DNA of 64,000 bases, from positions 8,620,038 through 8,684,037 of the forward strand of contig NZ_JACHIR010000001.1 of assembly GCF_014203355.1 (NCBI RefSeq), read 5' to 3'. Below, one piece after another: positions 44,035 through 53,453 of this stretch. Both the position numbers and the translations under genes were made by a program. Numbering within the stretch: position 1 is the first letter of the stretch; each line of letters opens with the position of its first letter. The notes beneath the pieces were generated by a model. It ran no database searches. It was not told where the DNA came from and was given only the letters and a program-made list of their open reading frames with translations. Origin of the DNA: Kutzneria kofuensis (GTDB lineage Bacteria > Actinomycetota > Actinomycetes > Mycobacteriales > Pseudonocardiaceae).

Positions 44035-44464
44035 GGCGCACCTCCACCGGCGGCGTGTCCCAAGCGGGTTGCACGGGTGGATCGGCCAGCGCGGCCGGCA
44101 CGTCCGGCTCCGGCGTGGCCAGCACCTCGTCCACAGCGAGTCCCACCACGGCCAGCAGGTCGAAGTCCTCACGCCGCAGCGGCACCACGCCCTCGGCGAT
44201 CGCGGCGAAGTCGACCGGGTTGCGCTTGTGCTGGTGCTCGAACGATTCCCACTCGCGGTCGCGGTAGTCGCTGCCGGGCGCCTCCAGCAGCTCGTGTCGC
44301 AGCCGGCCGGCGGGGTGGGTGATCAGGTCCCGCTGCGCCTCGACGACGGCCTGCCGTTCGGCGTCGCTCTCGGCCAGCTCGGCGGCCTCGCGGGCGCGCG
44401 CGACGATCGCCTCGGTGGTGGCGTCCGTCGGTAGCTGCAGCACGTGGAAGGGATTGCGGTTCAC
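44018..44464 (-). CDS. J-domain-like co-chaperone without an HPD motif
   Basis: A 148-aa protein. It starts NPFHVLQLPTDATTEAIVAR, the fold of a J-domain's first helices, and continues with a second helical pair (AERQAVVEAQRDLITHPAGR, LRHELLEAP). The HPD tripeptide that stimulates Hsp70 ATPase in DnaJ is not at its expected place. The C-terminal half is acidic and proline-rich. The GTG start overlaps the stop of the large repeat protein by four bases. Position between that protein and GrpE supports a co-chaperone role; it may dock to the Hsp70 without canonical stimulation. Confidence 0.68.
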   Translation of the reverse strand: MNRNPFHVLQLPTDATTEAIVARAREAAELAESDAERQAVVEAQRDLITHPAGRLRHELLEAPGSDYRDREWESFEHQHKRNPVDFAAIAEGVVPLRREDFDLLAVVGLAVDEVLATPEPDVPAALADPPVQPAWDTPPVEVRHVLFG

Positions 44465-47400
44465 AGGCCGTCCTCCACCTGTCCGAGATTTCGTCGAATG
44501 GTCGTGTTCCCGGGTGCCAGCCGGACGGCTTCCTGGAGCAGTTCCCGGCTCCTGGCCAGGAGGTCCTTGCGTCCGGTCCACGCCTGCTTGCACGAGTCGC
44601 ACAGCCAGGCGGTGTGGTCGTTCCAGAAGTCGGCGACGCGGACCCGGTACTCGCGCCGGTCACGGACCTGGAGCGTCACGAGCTGAACCACGACCTGCCG
44701 GCCGAGGTCCTTGTCTCCCTTGCAGACCGCGCATGTCGTGCCGAATGTGGGCCGCTTCGTCCGCAACAGCAGGTTCGTGATGTCGGTGAAGTCCGGATCC
44801 AGGGAATAGAGGCCGTTCTGGTTGCGGACCGCCCGCTCAACCGCCGCCATCACCTCGCGCAGCGCCGTCTCGAACTTCACCGGCACCTGTTGAGCCTCGT
44901 TGGCCAGATCGACGGCACGGCTGTTGAGCACCATGGCCATCTCCAGCGTGTGGTCCTTGTCCGCGGCCGCGGTTCGCTTGCGGACCAGATTCCTGGCCGC
45001 CGCCCACTGGTTGTCGCGCAGCGCCATTTCCAGCTCCACCACGGCCAGCTTGCCCTCGATGACGTCGCGCCAGGTGGCATCGGGCGAGAGGTCCAGTGCG
45101 CGTCGCAGGTCGGCGCGGGCGGTCTTCAGATCCTTCTTCTCCACGGCGCGCGCGGACCGCTGGAAGTACACCCGAGCCAGCAGGCCCCGGCGGACGTCAT
45201 CGCCGGGCCCACCCGGGTCGATGGCCTTCAACACCTTCAGGGCCGCGTCGAGCTTGCCCGCCTCGATCGCGTCCACGGCCTCCTCGAAGCGCTGGTTGAC
45301 GCGGGCGGCCTTCGCGTCTTCGAGCAGCTCCGCGGCGTTGTTGTTGCTCGGGTTCCAGATCAGTGCCTGGCTGAACAGCGGAATCGCCTTGGCCGGGTCG
45401 CGCGTGGCGAAGCCACGCAGCATCAGGTGCTGGGACAGCGTCTGGTTGCCGGGGTCCAGCACCTTCTTCTGGTCGCACAGCGGTTCCAGCTGCCTGGCCA
45501 CCTTGGCCGCGGCCTGGCACACCTCGGCGAGCCGGTCCAGGTCGCCGTCGCCGTAGAGCGCCATGCACCACTGGTTGTACCAACGCAGCGCGGTCTGCAG
45601 CACCGGCCGGACCGGCACGCCCAGCCGCAGGAACGGGCCCAGGGTCTCGATGCCGCCCTCGTAGTTTCCGTTGAGGCCCTTCAGTTTCGCGATCGCCGCC
45701 GGATCCTCGACGACCTTGCGGGCGGCGTCGAGCAGGTCGCCGATCCAGCCGTCGAGCACCTCGCGCGCCACCGCGGCGATGTCGGCGAACCGCTTCGGAT
45801 CGCCGGGCGCCGGGACGTTCAGGTGGAGCTTGTCGAGGGTCTCGTCCACGGCCGTGGCGTCGGCGCAGTCGATCAGGCAGCGCAGGTGCGGCGCGGCGAC
45901 GTTCGCGGCCTTGGCGGTCAGTGCCCGCTGCCCGCGCGTGGCGTGTTCGGACAGCAGCTCCCGCATCACCTCGGTCCGCAGCCGGTCCTGGTCGGCCCGG
46001 ACGTCCTCGCGTTGTCCGGCCCAGAACTTGGGGCTGCTCAACAGCCTGGCCCACAGCATGGTCGCCGCCACCAGGGGCTTGACCGCGTTCGGGTCGGCCA
46101 GCGCCCGCTCGCGGAACAGCACCGCCACGGCGTGCCGGAGCGGCACGGAGGCACCCCGCACCGGCAGGAACTTCTGCCATGCCTCCAGCGCGCCATCCCG
46201 GTCCTGGTCGAGCAGGGCGAACAGAAGGATGCCGTCGGTGTCCACGGCGCGTTCGAACACGCTGAACCGGCCCGCCGCCTCGCGTGTTTCGTCGGCCGGG
46301 AACAGATCGCCGATCAGCCGATCCACGCACCATCCGAACACCAGTCGCTCGGCCCACATCACGAGGGGCGACTCGGCCGGTGCGCCGGCGCGGAGGTACG
46401 CGCGCAGCCGTTCCATGCACAGCAGCACCCGCGTTTCGTCGCCGCGCTTCTGCGCGACGGAGAGGGCATGGTGGATGGCCCCCCGACTCCGCTTCGACTC
46501 CTGGGGCGCGTGCAAGGTGTCCTCGACAAGGTGGGCGATCTCGGCCTCGTCGATCACGGTGAACCGGGGCGTGGTGCTCGCCGCCACCCGGGCGGCCAGC
46601 AGCAGGTGGTCGGCGGCGCGCATGTCGTCGCCCTGCCGCTTGGCCAGCACCGCGCGGTGGCACAGCACCGCGACGTACTCCCCCCGCGTGGCCGGGTCGT
46701 CCGGCAGGTCGATTGCCTTGCGCCAGAAGGGATCGGCCGCCTCGTGGTCGCCGATGCCGGCCAGGTGGCGGGCGGTTGCCCGCGGATCGTCCATGTCGTC
46801 GGCGACTTGGCGGACCAGCCGGCTCAGGTAGTCGGGCACCCGTCGGCTGCTGACGCCGGCCTGGAGGTGGGGGAGTGCGTTGCGCAGGTTGACGATTCCG
46901 GTCAGATCCTGCTCACGTAGCAACGGCATCAGGGTCTTCACGGCCAGCGCCGGGGCCTCGTCCGCTTGCGCGGCCGCGACGAGCAGCCGCATGACCGGCG
47001 ACCAGGGCTCGGGCGGCTGGGCCGGCGTGCCGGCGAGCGCGTCGGCCGCCTGGCGACAGAGCCGGGACTCGACGGTGTCGTCCTCGGGGACCGACCGCAG
47101 CGCTCGCAGCGCATGGGCGGTGTCCCCGGCCGCGAGGGCCCGCTCGGCGATGACCAGGGCGGTTGGTACGCCGGTGACCGCGATGTCGGTGTGGCCGCCG
47201 CGTGCGGTGCGGGCGGCGGCTAACTCACGCATGCGCAGCGCGTCGGGATTGCCGGTCGCTAGGGCGAGTTCGTCCAACAGGGCGGTCAGGGACGCGGCGC
47301 GGTCGGTGTCGGTCGTTTCGAGGGCCGCGTTGGCGATGACGGCCGCGGCGGCGCGGATGCCGGCGGCGGGCGGTGTCTGCGCCTGAGTCAGCACGCCGAC

Positions 47401-49317
47401 GAGATGCTTCGCCGCCGGCACGCCGTCGGTGGGGTCGTTGGTCATGACCAGCGCCGCCGCCCAGGTGAGCCAGGTCGGGCGCCCGAATTGGTCCGGGTGC
47501 GAGGCGGGGTGTGGCCCCGCGGGTTCGGTGCCGGCGGCGACGGCGGTGGTCCACCACAGCAGGGCGGCGTCGCGCGGCGCGTCGTCGTCTTGTGTCGCGG
47601 CGGCACGGAACTCCTCGGCCGCGGCGGCGAAGTCCTTGCCAGCAAGGAGAAGTTGTCCGCGGGCGTAGTGGGCCCGGTCGCCCAGCGCGGTCAACCGGGC
47701 CGGCGCGGTGCCGGGATCGGCCCAGGCCCGAAGGAGTTCCATCGTCGGGTCCGTACGCTGACGCAGCCGATCCAGCCGGGATGGATCCCGAGTCAGCACC
47801 GACAACACCAGGGCTGCCCGCGCGTACCCCAGGCCGTCGGCCGCATGTTCGATCAACCCGTTCTTCGACCAGGCAAGGCCGGACCACAGCAACTGGTCGG
47901 CCAGCGGCAGCCGGGTGAACCATCGGTCGTCCACCCACTTCGCGGTGTCATCCGGGTTCGCCGCGGCGATGCCCGCGGCCACGCCGCCGCGCACCCGCTC
48001 CAGCCTCGCCGCGATGCTGCCGCGATTCTGCTGGTCCGGCACGGGTAACGCGGTTCCGGTGCGGATCAGGGTGGCCCGCGCCTGCACCAACGAGGCGGTG
48101 ATCGGGTCGGGGCTGTCCGCGGTGATCTTCGACTGGACCGCTTCCGCCGTGCCGGGATCCGCCTCCATCAGTAGCAACCCGACCGGCCACCGCTCCGACG
48201 AGTGGGCCCCGTCGAAGCGCGCGGCGACGCCGTCGCGGTCGCCGAGCAGCAGCAGCGCCCACGCCGCGTGGTAGTTCCAATCGGAACGATTGGGGTGGCG
48301 GTCGGCCAGCGGCACCAGGATCCGCGCCGCACCTGGCGCGTCGCCCTCCAACAGGTGCGCGCGGCCGATCGCGTAGTCCAGCCAATCTCCGGCCTGGAGG
48401 CGGAGATTCAGCGCTGCCAGCCGGGAGGCGGTCGACGGGCAGAGGCCGGCGACCTCGGCGTCGTCCAGCCAGCGCAGCACGGCGCTCAGCTCGGCCAACT
48501 CGCCGACCACGCGGGGAACGGCCCGCTCGGCCACCACCGTCGCGATGCGGTCGTGGGCGCCCGCCCGCAGCCACGCTGACACCAGGCCGACCAGCGCGGT
48601 TTCGCTTTTGTCCTGTTGCCACGCCGATTCCAGTGGCGCGACCGCCACGTCCGGATCGTCGACGAAGAACAGGGCCGCGAAGCCTCGCGCGAGGTCGATC
48701 CCGGGCACCGCCACGCCACGGTCCCGCAGACCGTCGGCCAGCTCGCCGGCGACGGCGATCCGATCGGGGTGGTCGTCGAACCCGATCGTCATCGCCGCCG
48801 CCAGGATCGCGACCATCTCCGGCTCGTCGGCCGGCCTCGCACCGGCCAGATGCTCGACGTAGACCGACCAGAAGTTGCGGGTGGCGGCACCGCGGCGGGC
48901 CAGCTGCCGCGCCACCGACGCTCGTGCCGGCGCGGGCAGGCTGGCCCACCAGTAGAGCGCGGCGATCCGGAGGTTGGCGATGTCGTGCTCGCCGCGGGCG
49001 TCCCGGGTAGAGATCAGCGCCGACCAGGCGTCGGCCAGGCCGAGCCGGCCGCGCGACCGGTCGGCCACCACGGCGCCCCGCGCCTCGAGATCGCTGAGCT
49101 CGTCGGAGGTCGCGCCGCCGGTCGCGAGCACACTGGCGACGTACGGCGGCCAGAGCGTGGCCAGCGACCGGGAATGCGCGACGAAGTCCCGCTGCAGGTC
49201 GAGCAGCAGCTGCAGGCGGCGGATCCGGTCCGGCTCGGCCAGCGCCTCGGCCCACCGGTTGCGCAACCGGCCGCGGCGGGTGAATCGGCCGGCGAACGAC
49301 CGTTGTGGTGTTGTCAT
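44461..49317 (-). CDS. 1618-aa helical-repeat protein with a C-terminal zinc site
   Basis: An exceptionally long, alanine-rich alpha-helical protein built of TPR/HEAT-like pairs, for example HYARGQLLLAGKDFAAAAEE, WALLLLGDRDGVAARFD and AIPLFSQALIWNPSNNNAAE. Near the end a four-cysteine site is clear: CAVCKGD and, about 50 residues later, CDSCKQAW, followed by a last TPR-like helix pair (ELLQEAVRLAPGNTTIRRNL). No signal peptide, transmembrane segment or enzyme motif is visible. ATG 49317 overlaps the kinase stop (ATGA). It is probably a scaffold or client sensor for the chaperone system. I know no named family for it. Confidence 0.8.
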   Translation of the reverse strand: MTTPQRSFAGRFTRRGRLRNRWAEALAEPDRIRRLQLLLDLQRDFVAHSRSLATLWPPYVASVLATGGATSDELSDLEARGAVVADRSRGRLGLADAWSALISTRDARGEHDIANLRIAALYWWASLPAPARASVARQLARRGAATRNFWSVYVEHLAGARPADEPEMVAILAAAMTIGFDDHPDRIAVAGELADGLRDRGVAVPGIDLARGFAALFFVDDPDVAVAPLESAWQQDKSETALVGLVSAWLRAGAHDRIATVVAERAVPRVVGELAELSAVLRWLDDAEVAGLCPSTASRLAALNLRLQAGDWLDYAIGRAHLLEGDAPGAARILVPLADRHPNRSDWNYHAAWALLLLGDRDGVAARFDGAHSSERWPVGLLLMEADPGTAEAVQSKITADSPDPITASLVQARATLIRTGTALPVPDQQNRGSIAARLERVRGGVAAGIAAANPDDTAKWVDDRWFTRLPLADQLLWSGLAWSKNGLIEHAADGLGYARAALVLSVLTRDPSRLDRLRQRTDPTMELLRAWADPGTAPARLTALGDRAHYARGQLLLAGKDFAAAAEEFRAAATQDDDAPRDAALLWWTTAVAAGTEPAGPHPASHPDQFGRPTWLTWAAALVMTNDPTDGVPAAKHLVGVLTQAQTPPAAGIRAAAAVIANAALETTDTDRAASLTALLDELALATGNPDALRMRELAAARTARGGHTDIAVTGVPTALVIAERALAAGDTAHALRALRSVPEDDTVESRLCRQAADALAGTPAQPPEPWSPVMRLLVAAAQADEAPALAVKTLMPLLREQDLTGIVNLRNALPHLQAGVSSRRVPDYLSRLVRQVADDMDDPRATARHLAGIGDHEAADPFWRKAIDLPDDPATRGEYVAVLCHRAVLAKRQGDDMRAADHLLLAARVAASTTPRFTVIDEAEIAHLVEDTLHAPQESKRSRGAIHHALSVAQKRGDETRVLLCMERLRAYLRAGAPAESPLVMWAERLVFGWCVDRLIGDLFPADETREAAGRFSVFERAVDTDGILLFALLDQDRDGALEAWQKFLPVRGASVPLRHAVAVLFRERALADPNAVKPLVAATMLWARLLSSPKFWAGQREDVRADQDRLRTEVMRELLSEHATRGQRALTAKAANVAAPHLRCLIDCADATAVDETLDKLHLNVPAPGDPKRFADIAAVAREVLDGWIGDLLDAARKVVEDPAAIAKLKGLNGNYEGGIETLGPFLRLGVPVRPVLQTALRWYNQWCMALYGDGDLDRLAEVCQAAAKVARQLEPLCDQKKVLDPGNQTLSQHLMLRGFATRDPAKAIPLFSQALIWNPSNNNAAELLEDAKAARVNQRFEEAVDAIEAGKLDAALKVLKAIDPGGPGDDVRRGLLARVYFQRSARAVEKKDLKTARADLRRALDLSPDATWRDVIEGKLAVVELEMALRDNQWAAARNLVRKRTAAADKDHTLEMAMVLNSRAVDLANEAQQVPVKFETALREVMAAVERAVRNQNGLYSLDPDFTDITNLLLRTKRPTFGTTCAVCKGDKDLGRQVVVQLVTLQVRDRREYRVRVADFWNDHTAWLCDSCKQAWTGRKDLLARSRELLQEAVRLAPGNTTIRRNLGQVEDGL

Positions 49318-50555
49318 CGGTTGCCGTTCTGGTCCCGGTCGCGCAACGACTCGAACCGCGCGGCCTGGAACTCGTTGCCGGCCCGGCGATAGGCCTTGGC
49401 CAGCTCGGTCAGCAGTCGCACGCGTTCCCGGGTGTCCCGCAGCAACGCCGAATGCTCCGTCATCCCCCACGCCTCCCGGAGCCGGCGCGCGGCCAGCGAG
49501 TGCTGGTCCAGCTGGCCGAGCAGCTCGGCCGACTCGCGCAGCAGGTCGAACCGGTCCCGGCCGGACGGCGTTGTCGCCAGCGCGGCCTCGACGTTGTGCA
49601 GGCGCTGCCGCAGGCGTCGGGCCGGCTTGCCGTCGGGTGGCGGTGCGGGTTCCTCATCGGGCACCGGAGTCTCCCGGGTGAGCGCCGCGAGCACGTCGGC
49701 CGCGTCGGCAAAACGCTCACTCGGGTGGTGTTTGAGGCACCGCAACACGATCCGGTCGAGCTTCCGGGTGACGGTGTTGTTCGACGTGGACGGGCGCGCC
49801 ACCGGATGCCGCTCCTTGGCCTCGCGCAGCCACGCCTCCTGCCCGGCGTCGGGCAGGTCGATCGGCGGCACCAGGTCGCGGAACGGGTGGTCCCCGGTCA
49901 GCGCCTCGTACATCAGCACGCCCAGCGAGTAGACGTCCGAGGCCGGCGTGGCCCGCCCGGTCGCGGCCTCCGGGGCCATGTAGTCGACCGTGCCGGCCAC
50001 GCCGCTGGCCTGCTCCGACTCCTCCGGCCGGACCGCCAGGCCGAAGTCGATCAGCCGCACCCGGTTGTCCCGACCGAGCATCACGTTGGCCGGCTTGAGG
50101 TCGCGGTGCACCAGCGGACGGTGCAGCCGGTGCAGCGCGCCGAGCGCGCCGGCGATCTCGGTCGCCCACGTGGTGAGCTGGCCGGCGTCGAGCCGACCCT
50201 GGCGGGCGATCCGCTCGGCCAGGCTGATGCCCTCCACGTACTCCATGGCCAGGAAGGCCCGGCCGTCCGGCTCGGTGCGGCCGGCGTCGAAGACGTGCAC
50301 CAAATGCAGCTTGGCCGCCGCGTCCATGATCTGGTCCATGGCGTCGGCCAGCAGGAAGGCGTCGCCGAGCAAGTCCACGGCCTCACCGTCGCTCAGCCCC
50401 TCCCGGTGCGAGAGCTTGACCGCGACCCGGCGCAACGGCTCGCCCAGGGCGAGCTGGGTGCTGCGGAAGACCGCCCCGAACGCGCCCTCGCCGAGAAACT
50501 CCTCCAACAGATAGTTGCCGACGACCTGACCCTCGAGGTCGCGGGTACGCGTCAC
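49314..50555 (-). CDS. Ser/Thr protein kinase (PknB-like domain), cytoplasmic
   Basis: A 413-aa protein. The kinase domain (about residues 10-285) has YLLEEFLGEGAFGAVF (P-loop), RRVAVKLSH (Lys), LVHRDLKPANVML (catalytic loop), LIDFGLAVR (DFG) and TVDYMAPEA (APE); all key residues are present. The C-terminal 130 residues form a helical TPR-like region (SAELLGQLDQHSLAARRLRE, LLTELAKAYRRAGNEFQAAR) and there is no membrane helix or PASTA domain. The GTG start overlaps the AAA+ stop by four bases. Its substrates are likely the AAA+ protein, Hsp70 or repeat protein in the same operon. Confidence 0.92.
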   Translation of the reverse strand: MTRTRDLEGQVVGNYLLEEFLGEGAFGAVFRSTQLALGEPLRRVAVKLSHREGLSDGEAVDLLGDAFLLADAMDQIMDAAAKLHLVHVFDAGRTEPDGRAFLAMEYVEGISLAERIARQGRLDAGQLTTWATEIAGALGALHRLHRPLVHRDLKPANVMLGRDNRVRLIDFGLAVRPEESEQASGVAGTVDYMAPEAATGRATPASDVYSLGVLMYEALTGDHPFRDLVPPIDLPDAGQEAWLREAKERHPVARPSTSNNTVTRKLDRIVLRCLKHHPSERFADAADVLAALTRETPVPDEEPAPPPDGKPARRLRQRLHNVEAALATTPSGRDRFDLLRESAELLGQLDQHSLAARRLREAWGMTEHSALLRDTRERVRLLTELAKAYRRAGNEFQAARFESLRDRDQNGNR

Positions 50556-53329
50556 CGCTGGTCCTCCCGCGAGAAGACGACGTCGACGCGGTTAGTGTTC
50601 GGCTGGTGGATCAGCTCGATCCGCTGGCACGCCAGGTAGTCCTGGGATCGGCTGGTCGCCGCGCGCACGATCGGGTCCTCCACCAGTTCGGCGATGAGCT
50701 TGTCGACGATGCGCCCGCCCTCCTTGCCGCCCGAGTCCCGGTTGCGCGCGTGCGCCACGGTCGCGATGTGCTCGACCACGCTGTCCGGCACGACGAGCCG
50801 CTTCTCCCGGCTCTCCGACCAGAACCGCTCCCGCCGGCCCAGCATCTTGCGGGCGATGCCGGCCATCGCGGCCCGGTCCAGCGGGTTGAACACCACGACC
50901 CGCCGGATCCGGGCGAGGAACTCCGGCGGGAAGACCGGTTCCCGGGTGGCGGCGTGCTGCACCTTGGTCAGGTGGTTGCGGACGTTGCGCTCGATCTCGG
51001 ACCGCTCCACCTGTCGGCCGAACTGGTCGGCGATCAGATCGGCGCCGGCGTTCGAGGTCATGATGAAGATGGCTCGGTCGGCGTGCGCGCGCACGCCCCG
51101 TTGGTCCTCGATCCAGCCCTCGTCGAACAGGTTCAGGAACGGCTTCCACACGTCCGGGTGCGCCTTCTCGGCCTCGTCCAGCAGGAACACGCAGTACGGG
51201 TCGGCGTTCAGCTCGTTGATCAGCCGGCCGCCGCGCTCGTGCCCGACGTAGCCGGCGGCCACGCCGATGATGCCGGTCACCGAGTGCCCCTCGAGGAAGT
51301 TGCCCATCGTGTAGACCTGCAGCCGCTTGGACGCCGAGTAGAACCGGGCCAGCGCCTTGGCCAGCTCCGACTTGCCCACGCCGGTCTGGCCGGCGAAGAA
51401 CAGCACCGACCCGCTGCGCAGCCCGAACTTGATCAGGCGCAGCTCCTCGGCGACCGCCTGCACGGCGTGGTCCTGGCCGATGACGTCGGACCGGAGCGCG
51501 GCGGTGTAGTCCTCGCCGGCCGCGGGGTCGACGCCGGACAGCTGCCCTTCGGGCACACCGGACAGCTGCGACACCACGCGGGTCACGTCCTCGGCGGTGA
51601 CGGCCTTGCGGTCGCTGCCCTGGACGGTGCGTTCGAAGTCGAGGTCCTCGCAGGCCCGCCGCAGCACGGAGACGGCCTTGCGGGGGAGCCGGTCATTGAG
51701 GATGTAGTCGGCGCACAGGCCGACCGCGCGCTCGACGGCCTTCGGCTCGATCGCCAGCCCGAACTCCGCGGCCAGGGTCTCCGCCGTGTGGGTGACCATG
51801 TCCAGCGCGGTCTCCCGGTCCGGCTCGCGCAGCTCCACCCGGGTCACCAGCGATCGCATGGCGTGGTCGCCGGCCAGCAGGTCCTCGTAGTCGGTGGCGT
51901 CCATGATCCCGATCAGCTGCACCCGGCCCTCCTTGAGCACGGCCCGCAGCAGCATCCGGTTGTCGGCGGCGGACTCGCTGCGCAGCAGCTGCCCGAGCCC
52001 GTCGAGGCAGAGCACCAGGTCGGTGCGGCCGGCCACGTGCGTGAAGACCGCGGCCAGCTTGCGCCCGCTATCCACGGGGGCGACGTCGCGACCGTCCGCC
52101 CATACGAAGCGCTTGTGCCGCAGGAACGCGATCTTGCCGCCGGCGGCGCGCCGGGCCAGCTCGCGGACCAGCGCGGTGCGGCCGACCCCGCCGTGGCCGG
52201 TGATCAGGACGTGGTTGCCCGACCGGCGGAACAGGGCCCGCGTGATGGCCTCGATCGGCTCGTCCAGGTGCGGCGCGGCCGGAATGCCGTCTGTACGGGC
52301 GGTGTGCGTGAGATCCTCGGCCGGCAGCAGATCGCCGGGGATCCGGAACGCCACCTCGGGCGGCGGGTTGCCGCGGACGTCGCGCAGGAACTCTTCCAGC
52401 TGACGGCGCGCGGTGGCCAGGTTGAGCCGCAGCGGCTCCCGCTCCAGGATCGACACCAGCCGCGCCGGCGGATCGGCCAGCAGCGCGCCGAGCAGATGCT
52501 GCGGCCCGATACGGTCCACCTGCCACAGCTCGGCCAGCCGGTGGGCGGCGTGCAGCAGCGCGACCGCGGTGTCGCCCAGGTCGGCGCGGCGCAGCTGGAG
52601 CGGATCCTGGGCGCGCTCGGAGATTCGCAGCGCGTTGGCCACTGCATCGGCCACCCGGGCCGGGCCCGCCTCGGCTGGCGCCTGCAACCGCACCAGCCGC
52701 TCGGCCAAACCCTCGGTCTCGCCGAGCAGAGCGAGGAAGACGTGCGGCGGCAGCACTCGGTCGAAGCCCAGCTCCGCAGCCCGCACGCACGCGTTCTGCA
52801 GCACCACCCAGGCCGGCTCGGTGAACAGTTCGGAGCGCAACCGCCCGGACGCCCCCTCGAACAGTTCGGCGCTCGGCGTGACCGCCAGCCGGATGTGGTC
52901 ACGCAGCCCGCGGACGGCCAGCTCGGTGTCCAGGATCTTCAACTGGACGTCCAGCTGCCGAAGCACGTGCACCAGCAACAACTCCAGCTCGACGCCCGCG
53001 GCCGTGTCGCCGTGGCGGGCCGCGTCGAACTCGTCGAGCGCCCGCAGCGCGGCGGCGGAGAACCGCTCGCGCCGGCCGTCGAACTCATCGGGCGCGGAGC
53101 CCGGCGGATTATGCAGGTCGATGATCTGCCGCACGTGATCGACCTCGGCCTCACCGTCCAGCGCCATCGTGACGGCGGTCAGCACCTGCCGATCGCCGGA
53201 TGACAACGCAGCGGCCAGGAAGTCGCTGGGGCGCACCGGCGCCGTCCGGCGGTCGATCGCGGCCAGCACCACCGACTCGGTTCTGGCGTCCAGGCCCGCG
53301 GTGCTCAGCAGGCCACCCTCGAACAGCAC
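50552..53329 (-). CDS. Clp/Hsp100-like AAA+ unfoldase with a degenerate first ATPase ring
   Basis: A 925-aa protein. Two Clp-N-like helical regions lie in the first 330 residues (PPHVFLALLGETEGLAERLV, IGPQHLLGALLADPPARLV). D1 has GHGGVGRTAL near 377 (Walker A Lys is Arg) and LVLCLDGLGQLL (Walker B Glu absent). D2 is intact: GQTGVGKSEL near 646, CVFLLDEAEKAHPDVW, FIMTSNAG, and pore loop GYVGHERGG. No ClpB middle coiled coil separates the domains, so it is closer to ClpA/ClpC in plan. It should unfold or thread clients using D2. GTG 53329 is the first possible start; it begins the seven-gene operon and faces the divergent CHAT operon. Confidence 0.9.
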   Translation of the reverse strand: MLFEGGLLSTAGLDARTESVVLAAIDRRTAPVRPSDFLAAALSSGDRQVLTAVTMALDGEAEVDHVRQIIDLHNPPGSAPDEFDGRRERFSAAALRALDEFDAARHGDTAAGVELELLLVHVLRQLDVQLKILDTELAVRGLRDHIRLAVTPSAELFEGASGRLRSELFTEPAWVVLQNACVRAAELGFDRVLPPHVFLALLGETEGLAERLVRLQAPAEAGPARVADAVANALRISERAQDPLQLRRADLGDTAVALLHAAHRLAELWQVDRIGPQHLLGALLADPPARLVSILEREPLRLNLATARRQLEEFLRDVRGNPPPEVAFRIPGDLLPAEDLTHTARTDGIPAAPHLDEPIEAITRALFRRSGNHVLITGHGGVGRTALVRELARRAAGGKIAFLRHKRFVWADGRDVAPVDSGRKLAAVFTHVAGRTDLVLCLDGLGQLLRSESAADNRMLLRAVLKEGRVQLIGIMDATDYEDLLAGDHAMRSLVTRVELREPDRETALDMVTHTAETLAAEFGLAIEPKAVERAVGLCADYILNDRLPRKAVSVLRRACEDLDFERTVQGSDRKAVTAEDVTRVVSQLSGVPEGQLSGVDPAAGEDYTAALRSDVIGQDHAVQAVAEELRLIKFGLRSGSVLFFAGQTGVGKSELAKALARFYSASKRLQVYTMGNFLEGHSVTGIIGVAAGYVGHERGGRLINELNADPYCVFLLDEAEKAHPDVWKPFLNLFDEGWIEDQRGVRAHADRAIFIMTSNAGADLIADQFGRQVERSEIERNVRNHLTKVQHAATREPVFPPEFLARIRRVVVFNPLDRAAMAGIARKMLGRRERFWSESREKRLVVPDSVVEHIATVAHARNRDSGGKEGGRIVDKLIAELVEDPIVRAATSRSQDYLACQRIELIHQPNTNRVDVVFSREDQR

Positions 53330-53438
53330 TCAAAACCCCAGTCCTCGACGACGTCGATCGACCGCAATGATGCGGCAACCGGCGGGCCTGCCGCCCAGCA
53401 AACGGCCGAAATAGGCCATCCGAGGGTAGTGGTTCGCG

Positions 53439-53444
53439 TACTAT
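53439..53444 (+). promoter_or_regulatory. candidate -10 element TACTAT for the EACC1-CHAT genes
   Basis: TACTAT ends 9 bases before ATG 53454, so the transcript would begin near or at the start codon (leaderless, common in actinomycetes). The 124-base divergent region must also hold the promoter of the chaperone operon, for which I see no clear element. Confidence 0.35.
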
Positions 53445-53453
53445 CCGCAGCTC

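Noticed and set aside
40946-46920. Long plus-strand frames of 523, 626 and 768 codons opposite the chaperone operon
   Set aside because: Antisense shadows with histidine/valine/glycine-rich sequence lacking any family motif, typical of high-GC DNA.
50606-53203. 865-codon plus-strand frame opposite the AAA+ gene
   Set aside because: Antisense shadow; the minus strand carries complete AAA+ motifs.
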